Shown in pieces: positions 13,351 through 23,399 of a stretch of DNA of 64,000 nt (position 1 is the first letter of the stretch; the number at the start of each line of letters is the position of its first letter). The notes beneath the pieces are model-generated. The model was not told where the DNA came from. It made no database searches and saw only the letters and a program-made list of their open reading frames with translations. Both the position numbers and the translations under genes were made by a program. Origin of the DNA: Monosporascus cannonballus (taxonomy: Eukaryota; Ascomycota; Sordariomycetes; Xylariales); contig QJNS01000305.1 of NCBI GenBank assembly GCA_004154925.1, positions 1 to 64,000 on the forward strand, given 5' to 3'.

Positions 13351-13537
13351 TATAAAAGGTTTTACCTAAGTAATTTACAATCAATTGCTAATAAGAATTT
13401 ATTTTTTAGCCAAAGAAAAAAAAAAGAAAGATAAAAATACAGTTATATATATTCGCATATAAGGCGCTGCGCTAGTGCTGTTTGGTACCGGCGTTTATTC
13501 GGTGCTTTATAATAGGGCTCCATACAGCTCCATTACA
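13351..13537 (-). repeat. 187-bp LTR, left copy (inverted relative to 16365-16551)
   Basis: The reverse complement of this segment matches 16365-16551 over its full 187 bases. Ends follow TGTA...TACA (here CCATTACA on the right, TATAAAAGG on the left). Its orientation and position make it a candidate 5' LTR for family B. Together with the right copy it brackets the inverted segment 13538-16364. Confidence 0.8.
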
Positions 13538-15297
13538 TTTTTTTCCTGAAGATTTATAATAAATATTAATTAAAAATAAAAGTTTATAATAATTTTTTGG
13601 CAGTATCTTTTATAGTATGCTGGATGAAATCTTTTTCCGTTTGGTAATTATATTACTTATAATAATAAAAAAAGTTTTTTACGGGTATTACTTTTTTTCG
13701 GGCCAGCTTTTTATTTCGGCTAATTAATAAACATTTTCTAGGATTATGGATCGAAAATATTAATATTATTGTTTATCGTTTTTGTTATTTCTAATACAGT
13801 TTAAAAATCGAATTTTTTATAATATATGCAGGTAATTTTTCTACAAATATATTATTTTTATTTTTCGTAATTGGAATAATTTCGTCGTTGATAATATATA
13901 GCATGCATTCTGCCATATCGGTTAGGGGTTCCGAGATAAACTTTTTTTTATCTAATTCTGACATTCGCGTAATTATCTTTATAATGCTTTTTATTATGGT
14001 TACGATATTTATTAAGCTAACTTTTTAGCTTTTCGCATTCCTTATTAAAATTTTCGCTATAAGGAGCTTAATACGTACTTAAGCTAAATTATGTTAATAA
14101 ATTTTCTTTCGTTTTTTTAGTTTTCTCTGGATTATTTTTTAGATACGAGTTTTTAATTGTCCTAACTAAATTTTTTAAATACCTTGTATTACATTATTTT
14201 ATGCCTTATTTTATTATAATTAAAATATTTGTTCTAGTTCTAATCCTTTCTATTCATAACTTCCTATTCTATAGGTCCTAGTTTCGTATCGTAAAAAGTA
14301 TTATCGCATCGAAAGACGCTGGTATGAGGCCGTATATTAATATTTACTATTATTTTTTCTTTTCATATTTTTAATATGTCAAATGTATTATCGATTATTA
14401 ATTTTAATTACTACAATAATACAATCCCATAAATAGTTACGCCGATTAAGTTGAAAAAATTCTCTTTATTTTTCTTTTTTTAAACTGTAAAAATATATAG
14501 CTATTAATCTGTTTATTTTTAATTTAATTTAAAAGCTAATTAAATTAATGTAATACCGTAACTGAATACTAATCTCTTTTATTGTAATTATTAAAGTTAT
14601 ATTTTGATTTTTATTTTTCGTTTAATAATTCGAAAGCTTTCGTTAATATTTGCTTAAATTATATATAATCGTTATATATTCGCATTATTTTCGAATTCAT
14701 TTTTCGACTAGCAAAATAACGTATTTTTTTATAATAAGTTTAAACCAAATAATTGCGTTTCCGGTTAATCGTCCGATTACAAATTTAATTCGCATAATGA
14801 GCGTAATAAATCGAGTAGGAAAATACCCGAAATATATTCGAAAATAAATTAACAATAATTATAACTTAATCGAAATTTTATCAAAAGAATTTAGCTAAAA
14901 AAGTTTAAAAACATTTTCTAATTCCTTAATAAAACTCAGTTAAAAACTTTTTCTAATTCCTTAATAACACTCAGTTAAATAATCTAATTTGTTCAAAAAA
15001 GCTTTTCGGTTTCGAAAGCTTTTTTTCTCTTAAGCTTCTTATAAGGGGCTTAAAAGGACGTCGTAAGGTTATTATTATTTCTTTTAAGCTAAACGATACG
15101 TTCGTTTATGACATCCAGGCGTCGAAAAACTTTTTTGCGAAAAAAGAAAGACTATTTTTTTTCCTTTTCGAATTCTATTCCGATATCCGAGTTATCAAGA
15201 ATTTGGTAAATAGGTTATTCCGGTTATTTACTAATAAATATAATGTCGGTAATATTGCTCAAAGTTTAACGATAATATTAAACAAAAGCTTGTAATA
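13538..15297 (-). pseudogene. gag half of E2, in inverted orientation
   Basis: This segment is homologous to the E1 region ending near 4970 (shared GATTTATAATAAATA block) and runs through the gag-side sequence to the 5' LTR. It reads leftward while its own pol (16552 onward) reads rightward. All frames contain stops. A 35-bp tandem duplication lies at 14907-14976. Short open stretches here (for example 14650-14847 on the plus strand) are unrelated to gag and are treated as chance. Confidence 0.65.
14907..14976. repeat. two tandem copies of a 35-bp unit
   Basis: 14907-14941 and 14942-14976 are near-identical, each holding TTCTAATTCCTTAATAA and ending CTCAGTT. They lie in the inverted gag region of E2 and are not seen in E1, so the duplication is probably specific to this copy. 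Confidence 0.9.
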
Positions 15298-15689
15298 TAT
15301 CACGATTAAGCGATTTAACTAATTATTAAACCTTAGTTATATAGATTAATATTAACAAAATTATTATAGAATTCTGAATAATAAATATAATAACGTATTA
15401 TATCTTTTAGTATTAAAAATGTCGGAATTATATTACAAATAATTAATATTAATAAATATTACAAAATGATATTATTTAAATTATAGAAATAATAAGCATA
15501 TATATTTTCATTTTTCTTAGCTTAATTACTTATAATTACGTAACTAGTAGTTATTATAATTACTTAAAATTATCTCTGATTACTGATAATAACTAGCTCG
15601 GCAATAATTACCATCACGTAACCCGAGAAGTGGCCCGTATAATCCTTGTTTGACAGTTTCTTAAAGCCGAAGCTTGTTGGGTCGTAATG
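15298..15689 (-). repeat. 5' LTR of E2 (inverted)
   Basis: This 392-bp family-A LTR in minus orientation matches the split 3' LTR of E2: both share the AAGCTTCGG and ATTATACGGGCCAC blocks after the LTR start. Its outer edge is followed by AAAAG, the reverse complement of the CTTTT that follows the 3' LTR. It is somewhat less mutated than the 3' LTR. Confidence 0.8.
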
Positions 15690-15838
15690 AAAAGGTAGGC
15701 GGTATATATATTAAATACGCGCGAAAGATTGTTATTATATTCATTTTCTCTTATTGTCGCCGTAATAATAAGTATTATAATAGTGGGTTTGCGTTTTTTG
15801 CTTTATACGCTTATTTTTCTGTTAATTTTGCGTATTAC

Positions 15839-16207
15839 TATTACGACTCAACCGGACTTAGCCTGCAGAAACGGTCAAACTAGGATTAGGGAACTACGTT
15901 GTTTCAGATTACGTGACAAGTGCTCAGCAAAAATCTACTGAGCGCTAATGATCAACATTAAGCAACCGCTTAGCAAAGTTCTATTGAACAACAATAAGTA
16001 ATAATAACAAAATAAGATATATACGATTATAATTTCCATAGTCCAGATAGCTTTAGCTTGTAATAAAATATTATTACCCAAGATACTCTTGATATTACGA
16101 GACGTAATACGATACTGTATCCATTGTTCAGATTCCCACGATATTCCTGCCAACATAAACCCGTACAACTAAGGTTTCATAGTTGGTTAAACCGCCTAGC
16201 CGTCACG
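15839..16207 (+). repeat. solo LTR of the E1 subtype
   Basis: A roughly 369-bp family-A LTR in plus orientation. Its upstream half (GCCTGCAGAAACGG, GTGCTCAGC, CCGCTTAGCAAAG) matches the E1 LTR, not that of E2, so it is a separate insertion. No matching flanking duplication is visible. It is only lightly RIP-mutated. Unassigned sequence flanks it at 15690-15838 and 16208-16364. Confidence 0.75.
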
Positions 16208-16364
16208 CCTATTTAATATATAATTAACCTATAGTTAGCCATTTATATTAGGCCTAATTCGGAAATAGACAAATTTTCGAATTTCAAATCAATTAAAAAC
16301 TAAGGATTAGCGCGATCACTGATTTTACGATAAATTAACCCCTTTTGGGAAAGGTGGGAGGTAA

Positions 16365-16551
16365 TATAATGGGGCTGTATGGAGCCCTATTATGGAGCAC
16401 CGGACAAACGCCGGTACTAAGCAGCATTAGCGCAGCGCCTTATATGCGAATATACACAACTGTATTTTTATCTTCTCTTTTTTTTTCTTTAGCTAGAAAA
16501 TAAACTGTTATTGGCAACTAATTGCAGACCGCTCAGGTAAAGCCTTTTACA
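16365..16551 (+). repeat. 187-bp LTR, right copy, solo inside E2
   Basis: It starts TATAATGG and ends CCTTTTACA, and is an inverted match to 13351-13537. If the segment to its left is turned back, it interrupts E2 between gag and pol, with flanks AAAAA and GAGAA. These differ only by G-to-A changes, consistent with a RIP-altered 5-bp duplication. Confidence 0.75.
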
Positions 16552-19500
16552 GAGAAAGTTATTAAGAAAAAAATATATTAATTTATAACGGAACTTAAAA
16601 ACGTTAATTAGTACGACATATAATAAAATATAATCAAAGTTGTAAAAAGATAATTTACTTAATAAGAAAAACAATTGCAATAAAACCTAAAATAATTAAT
16701 ATAATTTGAAAAAGCAGTAAGTTGACAATAACGATAAATATAACAGCTTAACGCGTTATATATAAAAATATAAATAAGGTTCGATAAATTCGAATAAGTG
16801 TTAAAAGAAAAAGATTACTTATAAAAAAGCCGTAAAATAACGAAACTCAAAAAAGTAAAAGGAATTCCTAAAAACGGTTTTAAATACGACGACAAAAATC
16901 GTTAATAATTTTATTACTTTTGATATATAGATTAAAATGTATTAATATACCGTAATAATAGATTACGAACTTTTGGGTGAAATTTATATTGCATTAAATG
17001 TAATTAATAAGCTTAAATTGTTATAGAGATATAAGTTAAAACCTTATATAAGAATAAATGTCGAAAGTTAAAAATTCGCTTACGATAACGGAAAAATTAT
17101 ATGCGAAATTAATTACTTCGAGATTTTTGTCCAAGAACGATATTAAATAATTGATTTCGATATCGTTTTCTTCGGGAATTACGATATAATCTTAAGATTA
17201 TTTTGGATATATTAGTACGGAATTTTGATTAATAAAGAGATTAGCTAGGTAAGGTTTGTTTTATATCTTATTAACGGATAAAAAAAATTAAAATGTTAAT
17301 ATTCGATTAAAACTAGCGACGAATGCAGGCAAAAGGATACGACAGAAACCTTGCTACCTAAAGGGATAAAGTACAAGAAAGAAAATAGGTATCAGAGAAA
17401 AATACGACGTATCGTTGTTATTATTAGAGCGAAATTAAAGTAACTGAATAACGATTTAAAATAACAGCTTTAAGAATTAGCAAATCTGACCAATATATTA
17501 TTATAATATTACTAATATAAGTAACTTTTTATTAAAAAAAAAACTTAATACGAAATTACTAGAATATAACGAATAAAAATATAAAATAATTTTTAAAGAA
17601 AGGTTTTCGACGAAGTTTTACCTTATTTACAACCTTAGCGAAAATAAATTATACGCTTTCAAAAAATACTTTGAAGATCGATTATAAAAGAGATAGATTT
17701 AACTTTCGAAATTACTAGCAGATTATTTAATGTTTTTCGTATCGAAAAAAAACGAAAAATTACGACTTATGTTTAGTTATTCATAACTGAACAATATTAC
17801 TATTAAAAATCGAATATTATTATTTTTGATTACAAAAATAAAACACCGACTTTATGGAACTAAATAATTTATAATATTTAATTTTAAAAATAAACATAAC
17901 CTTATTAAAATTAAAAAGGGATGTAAATAAAAAATAACTTTTAGGACGAAATACGGATTATTTAAGTACTTGGTTATATTAATAGGACTTACGAACGTAC
18001 TGGTAACCTTTTAACGGATTGTAAATTATGTATTACGAAAATACCTTAATATTTTCACCGTTTGCTATTTCGAAAATATTCTTATTTTTTTAAAAAAAAT
18101 GGAAAAACCATATGTAAAGTACGTTTATAAAGTTTTTCAAATTTTACAGAACGTAAAGTTACTTATTAATGCAGAAAAGAATTAGTTTTACGCATAAAAA
18201 GTAAAATATCTGGGACATATTATTACCTTAAAACATATTAGCATAAACTTTAAGAAAGTCGTTGCAATTACAAAATGGCAGACGTTAATTACGGTTAAGA
18301 AGGTATAAGTATTCCTTGGATTCGCTCATTATTAGAGAAAATTTATTCGAAACTTTAGTAAAATAGTTATACTTTTAATTAATTTTACGAAAAAAAAGGA
18401 TTTAAATAAACGTTCGAAATAGAAAAAACGTTTCAGAATATTAAGAATGCAATTACCAGCAAGCTAATATTAATTATATATGATTTAATACGTTGCGTTA
18501 AATTAAAAACCGATATTTCGAATTATATATTAGGCGTAGTAATCGGATAACAAGATAATTAAGACAACTTATACCTTATTATATTCTTTTTATATAAATT
18601 AAAAAGAGGCCAATTTAATTACGCTATTTCAGATAAAGGATTTATGGCCATTTTTATTGTATTCCGAGAATTTAAATATTTCTTAGAGGAAAATTTGTAG
18701 CAGATTAAAATTTATACGGATTACAAAGATTTTGTTACAGGCTAGAGCCTATAGGGCAGCTCGGGCTTACGGAGCGAGCTCCTTAGCCCGAGCTCACCCA
18801 TATGTATATAGGAAGCAGCTACCTCGCTAGTGGCTAGCTGTTTCTCCCCTTCTCTCCTCATCTTGAATATAAACCTTTGTTGGGCCGTGCCTCCGTTCAA
18901 CCTACGCATCGTGCTCGTCACAGATTTTATCCGATTTATTACGATTAAAGAACTTATAAAACGATAATTTCGTTATAAAAGAATTAGCAAATTTTGATTT
19001 CGTTATTATTTATAAAAAAGACTTAGAAAACGACAAAGCCGATATTTTAAGCAAATAATTAAATCTCGAAAAAATTGGTTAAAATTAGCTATATAATTTT
19101 CGATATCACTATAAAAAGATATTTATGCTCGCGATAAATTGCGATCATTCGGGCAATACCTTTTAATATACATCAGAAAATCCAGTAGTACAATAACTGT
19201 CTCCTAAAAAACCAAAAAAGGATAAAATACAAATTCCAAAAAATACCAAAAGGATGTAGTACGAGAAATATACGAATATCGGTTACATAAATATCCAGAG
19301 ATTTACAAAACCTTAAAACTGTTTCAACGTATATATTTTTTTCTTATAATAAAATTAACGATGTAGAAAATAATATAGGAATACGATATTTATGCCAGAA
19401 TATAAACTCGACGATATTAGCCGTACGGAAAATTACAGCTATTACGAATCGCAAAACGACTACAGTATTTAATTGTATTTGATTTTATTATTAAATTTCC

Positions 19501-20800
19501 TATATTAAAACACCTAGTTATAAGAATATATTACCATAATATTTTCGTAATTATCGATCAATTTACGAAGTTTTCTTATTTCTTACTATATTGTGAGAAT
19601 ATAAACTACGAACAAATAACATATATTTTTTTCAAATATATTTTTGGCATATACGGATCACCAATGGAAATTATTTCGCATAAAGGATTTATATTTATAT
19701 TTAAGTTTTGGCAAGGTCTAATAATACAGATAAACTTAAATTATAAGTTATTTAATATTTTCAAATTGTAAATAAATAGATAAACAAAACGAACAAATTA
19801 AGTTTTAAAACCCTATTTATAATATTATATTAATTAGAAATAATTTAATTGGGTTAAAAATTTGCTAATCGCATAAGTAGCTTATAATACTAGTTAATAC
19901 GGTAATATTAAATTAATATTTATAAATACAAACTTTGATTTTATTTCAGAAATTTATAAAGAAATATATAATAACGGTCCAATTAATGTCAAAATAATAC
20001 TTACGTCGGAACAGCTTAAATAGTTATATCAGAAAATAAAAACAGAATTGGAATTCGTACGCAACTAAATAAGCAAACATCACAACCAAAAAAGGTTGAA
20101 AAAACTAACCTTTGAAAAAAGGGAAATAGTTTTCTTCGTTACCAAAAATATCTAAACAAAACAACCTAGCAAAAAATTCGATTTGAAGTATATTGGTCTA
20201 TATACAATTGTTAAAAAAAATCTCAGAAAATAATTACTAATTGGAATTTCCATTAAAAATTAAATTTTATCTAATTTTTTACGTTTTTTTATTCAAATTA
20301 ACAACGGATATAATCAAAGTACATACGGTATAAAACGATATGGAAGTATAAAACGAATAGGCATATAAAGTGGAAAAAACATTCGATATGTAAAAACAAA
20401 ACGAACTTACTTAATATCTAATTAAGTAAAAAAACCACCCGAATTTCGAAAACACTTGAAAACCTGCCAAAAATCTTATTAGCGCCTAACGTCTATTAAA
20501 GAACTTTTACTAATAACGACAGATGCATCTTAGTTAACAATCGACTAATTAATAACTGAGATATCGAGCTAATCGGCCGCGGCCTGCGTTAATATAGCAG
20601 CCATAACGGCAACCTCCAATTATTTTTATTTCTAACGTTTATATTCTTCTAATTGGTTTAATAATTAAAGCCTATATTATGCTATAGTAAAGCCCTATAA
20701 ACGAATTAAAGTCTTTTATTTATATAAATAAATAAACCGAGAAAAAACATTATTTATTTTTTTAAATAATAACCTTAAGCCTTAAAAGAAAGCCGTTTAA
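16552..20800 (+). pseudogene. pol relic of E2
   Basis: The relic covers the protease, reverse transcriptase, RNase H and integrase regions of a gypsy element, aligned base-for-base over long stretches with E3 (about 23160-27000). The RT reads VLRKYLNIFTVCYFEN with the motif at 18066-18077, where YLDD has become YFEN and both Asp are lost. The integrase near 19540-19700 reads VIIDQFTKFSYF (first Asp kept) and then EIISHKG where ISDRG is expected (second Asp lost). Stops are frequent. A 190-bp solo LTR sits in the RNase H region at 18733-18922. Confidence 0.85.
18733..18922. repeat. 190-bp GC-rich solo LTR with GATTT duplication, not RIP-mutated
   Basis: It begins TGTTACAGG and ends CGTCACA, and is flanked on both sides by GATTT (18728-18732 and 18923-18927). 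E3 at the same place is uninterrupted, which confirms an insertion. Base composition is about half GC in the middle of very AT-rich pol relic. It contains a 10-bp inverted repeat, AGCTCGGGCT (18758-18767) and AGCCCGAGCT (18785-18794), around a smaller palindrome, and a TATATAGG motif near 18805. The parent element is not in the window. The lack of transitions implies insertion after its surroundings were mutated, or escape as a single short copy. Confidence 0.85.
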
Positions 20801-20817
20801 ACTTTAATAATCGCTCC

Positions 20818-21105
20818 TTAATAAACGTTTTTTCGCGTTCTAAACGTTAATACTTTCGATAAATTTTTTATAAAAAAAAGCGGTACGCCGGTACTATCGT
20901 TAAACCGATTTCGATTAATATATTTCTTATATTTCAAAACGTTTTTTATTATTTTACACCTTATGTTTTTCGAAATATAATAAAAATAAGGCATAATTTC
21001 GTACTCGAATTCGTTAACGGCTTTTACGAAATCAATACGACGAATGGCAAAAAAATAAAAAATACGACAAATCTTAAATATACGAAACGATATAATTAGA
21101 AACAA
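20818..21105 (-). pseudogene. antisense ORF of E2 (aORF), 95 codons open
   Basis: This lies between integrase and the 3' LTR, opposite to pol, and is open for 95 codons although the pol around it is full of stops. It has an aromatic/basic N-terminal part, the core NEFEYEIMPYFYYISKN (about residues 31-47), then KIIKNVLKYKKYI and a motif DSTGVPLFFIKNL. E4 and E1 repeat these blocks in the same order and place. The N-terminal hydrophobic stretch may be an artefact of AT bias. The function is unknown; the high Lys/Arg content would suit nucleic-acid binding, but that is inference only. Confidence 0.5.
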
Positions 21106-21168
21106 AGGAAAAAAAAAGGTTACTTACTAAACGGAAAAAAAGAAAAAAATCTTGAAGGCAAGATTTTT

Positions 21169-21183
21169 GAAAAGAGTAGATCG
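21169..21183 (+). other. polypurine tract of E2
   Basis: A purine run ending AGATCG lies immediately before the first bases of the E2 3' LTR (TATTACAATC). It matches the tracts of E1, E3 and E4 and fixes where the split LTR starts. Confidence 0.65.
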
Positions 21184-21200
21184 TATTACAATCTAATAAG
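21184..21200 (+). repeat. first 17 bp of the E2 3' LTR
   Basis: TATTACAATCTAATAAG, after which E3 begins. The LTR resumes at 27942 with TAAGCTTCGG. The undisturbed LTR at 15298-15689 (reverse complement) has these two pieces joined (...CAACAAGCTTCGG...). Confidence 0.8.
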
Positions 21201-21595
21201 TGTTATAACCTAACGGTCTTGGCTTCTTTTCAGACGGTCGGGACCACGAAGGGGTTAGCTCCGACCTAAGCCAAGACGTCACGTGACTAGCTCAAAGGTC
21301 TCAAGGCGCCAAGCACCTTGAGCCCCTTAAGCCAGCGGGAAAGCTCAAAGAGCTCAATGGGCTTAAGGGTTTAAGCCGCTTAAGCACCTTAAGCCAAGAC
21401 AAGGATATATACGCGTATTAATTCCATAGTTTAGATAGCTTCAGCTTGCAATAACAATTTGTTACCTAAGGTATCCTTAATATTATAAGACGTAATACGT
21501 TACTGTATTTATTATTTAAATTCCCATAATATTTCTGTTAATATAAACCCGTCAACTTAAGGTTTAATAATTAGTTAAACCGCCTAGCCGTTATA
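21201..21595 (+). repeat. 5' LTR of E3
   Basis: A 395-bp LTR. Its first half (to about 21400) is strikingly GC-rich and holds several copies of CTTAAGCC or its reverse complement. The pattern runs between GGCGCCAAGCACC and the AAGGATATATACGCG TATA-like motif near 21400. In the partner LTR most of these Gs and Cs are A or T. Confidence 0.92.
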
Positions 21596-21899
21596 CGTTG
21601 TAAGCTTTTATTTAGTAATACCGTTAAACTTTAAATAATATTTAATATTGTTAAAATATCGATTAGTATTTAGGAAACCCTTATTTAGCAGCTTTAGGCC
21701 CAAATTCGGGAGCTGGAAAAAGAAGTTCGACAATTTAGAATTACGCCTACCTAACCCTTTTTCGCCCGTATAAAGCCAAAAAAGCCAGAACCCTACGATA
21801 AAAAAGGTAATTCTTAGATTTTCCTAATTTAGATACGAATTTACCTTCGTTTCTTAAATCTTAGTAATTTAACGGATATGGTTTTAGTAATAAAAGTAT

Positions 21900-22560
21900 G
21901 CTTAATAAAAGATATGGCTAATTAGTTTAAACTCGTTATGAAAAATTTTTTAGAAATAAGAAAAATAAATAAGAAAAATTTTATTAATGAAATGTTTTTA
22001 ATTTATACCAATTTCGAAAACAAAATACGCGATAATTTCGGTAATCCGGATAAAAAACGATTAACGGTTTAACAATTCCTATAATTCCGACAAAAAAAAC
22101 TTATATTTAAGTACGCCGTAACTTTTAAAAGTTTTACGGCTAAAGGCGGATAAGAAAATAACGAAACTAACGTTTTTATTAACATATTTTATAAAGGATT
22201 AAAAAATAATATAAAAAATAAGATTATTCGGATCGAACGATTAATTGCTTTAGACCGGTATATCGTAAAAATAATTAAGATTAATAATCGATAATTTAAG
22301 AAATAACAAAAAAAGAAATGATAATACGCCTTACATTTGGGATATAAGTCCAGCCAGGGGAAAAAACGAGATATACTTTTTACTTTTTATGAAACGGCGT
22401 TAAAACTTATGAAATTCGGCGTTACCTATAAATAAAATTGGAGCCAGATTAAATGCTTTAATTATGGCAAAATGGGATACAAAACTTATAAATATAAAAA
22501 GTTTAAAAAGCTATAATAAGATAATTAAACCCCTATACCGAAGGAATAATCCAGAAATAA
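21900..22560 (+). pseudogene. gag relic of E3 with RIP-mutated zinc knuckle
   Basis: The frame shows retrotransposon-gag features: an Arg/Lys-rich helical region with phrases such as FYKGLKNNIKNKIIRIERL and ALDRYI, followed by a CCHC-type knuckle at 22454-22495. That knuckle reads C-F-N-Y-G-K-M-G-Y-K-T-Y-K-Y. The expected spacing C-x2-C-x4-H-x4-C is preserved, but the last three zinc ligands are Tyr. Each change is one G-to-A or C-to-T step from Cys or His. Stop codons interrupt the frame where Gln or Trp are expected. The product would have been the nucleocapsid-like structural protein. Confidence 0.8.
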
Positions 22561-23399
22561 CCAAAGAAACGATAATAAAGTTATTAATATAATCCAAGCC
22601 AAATACGTATTAGGCCTTAAACAAAAGGTCTAATAAGGATTATCACGATAAAAAATCCGATAAAAAATGCGAAAAGCCAAAAAGCTGGCTTAATAAGTAT
22701 TACGAATACGACAAAAAGCGCTATAAAGATACTTACGTAAATATCAGAATTAGATAAAAAAAATTTATTCCGGAACCCCCGATCGATACGGCAAAATGTA
22801 TACCATATATTGTCGACGACGAGAATATTCCGATTACGAAAAATGGAAATAATATATTTACGTACGAATTACCCGTATATATTATAAGGGATTCGATTTT
22901 TCAAACCGTACGGGGCATAATAAAAACGACGAATAATAATATTAATAATTTTGAATTATAATCCCAGAAAATATTTAATAATTAGCCGAAATAAAAAATT
23001 AGCTTAAAAAAATAATGCTCGTAAAAAAACCCTTTTGGTTTTTACGGATAATATAATTATTAAACGGAAAAAAAGTTAATTTAACGTACGATAAAAAAAT
23101 ATTATTAAAAAGTTATTACGGATTTTTATTTTTAATTGGTATTTATTATAAATCCTTACGAAAAAAAAGTTATTAAGGAAAAAATACGTAAATTTATAAA
23201 AGATTTTTAGAATAATAGCCAAAACGATATATACTAGGATATAATCGTAAATATAAAAAAATAATTTATTCGATAAAAAGAAAAATTACAAAAAAATTAA
23301 AAATAATTAATACGGTTTAAAGGAATAATATGTCGATAATAGCGATAAATATAATAATTTAACGCATTAAACGAAGAAATATAAGTAAGGTTCGATAAA

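Noticed and set aside
15674..15941. Two overlapping plus-strand frames with hydrophobic composition
   Set aside because: They span an LTR edge and unassigned flank, and the membrane-like character follows from the base bias.
15839..16207. 5' LTR of E2 in forward orientation
   Set aside because: Its upstream half matches the E1 LTR subtype, not the split 3' LTR of E2, whose true partner is 15298-15689.
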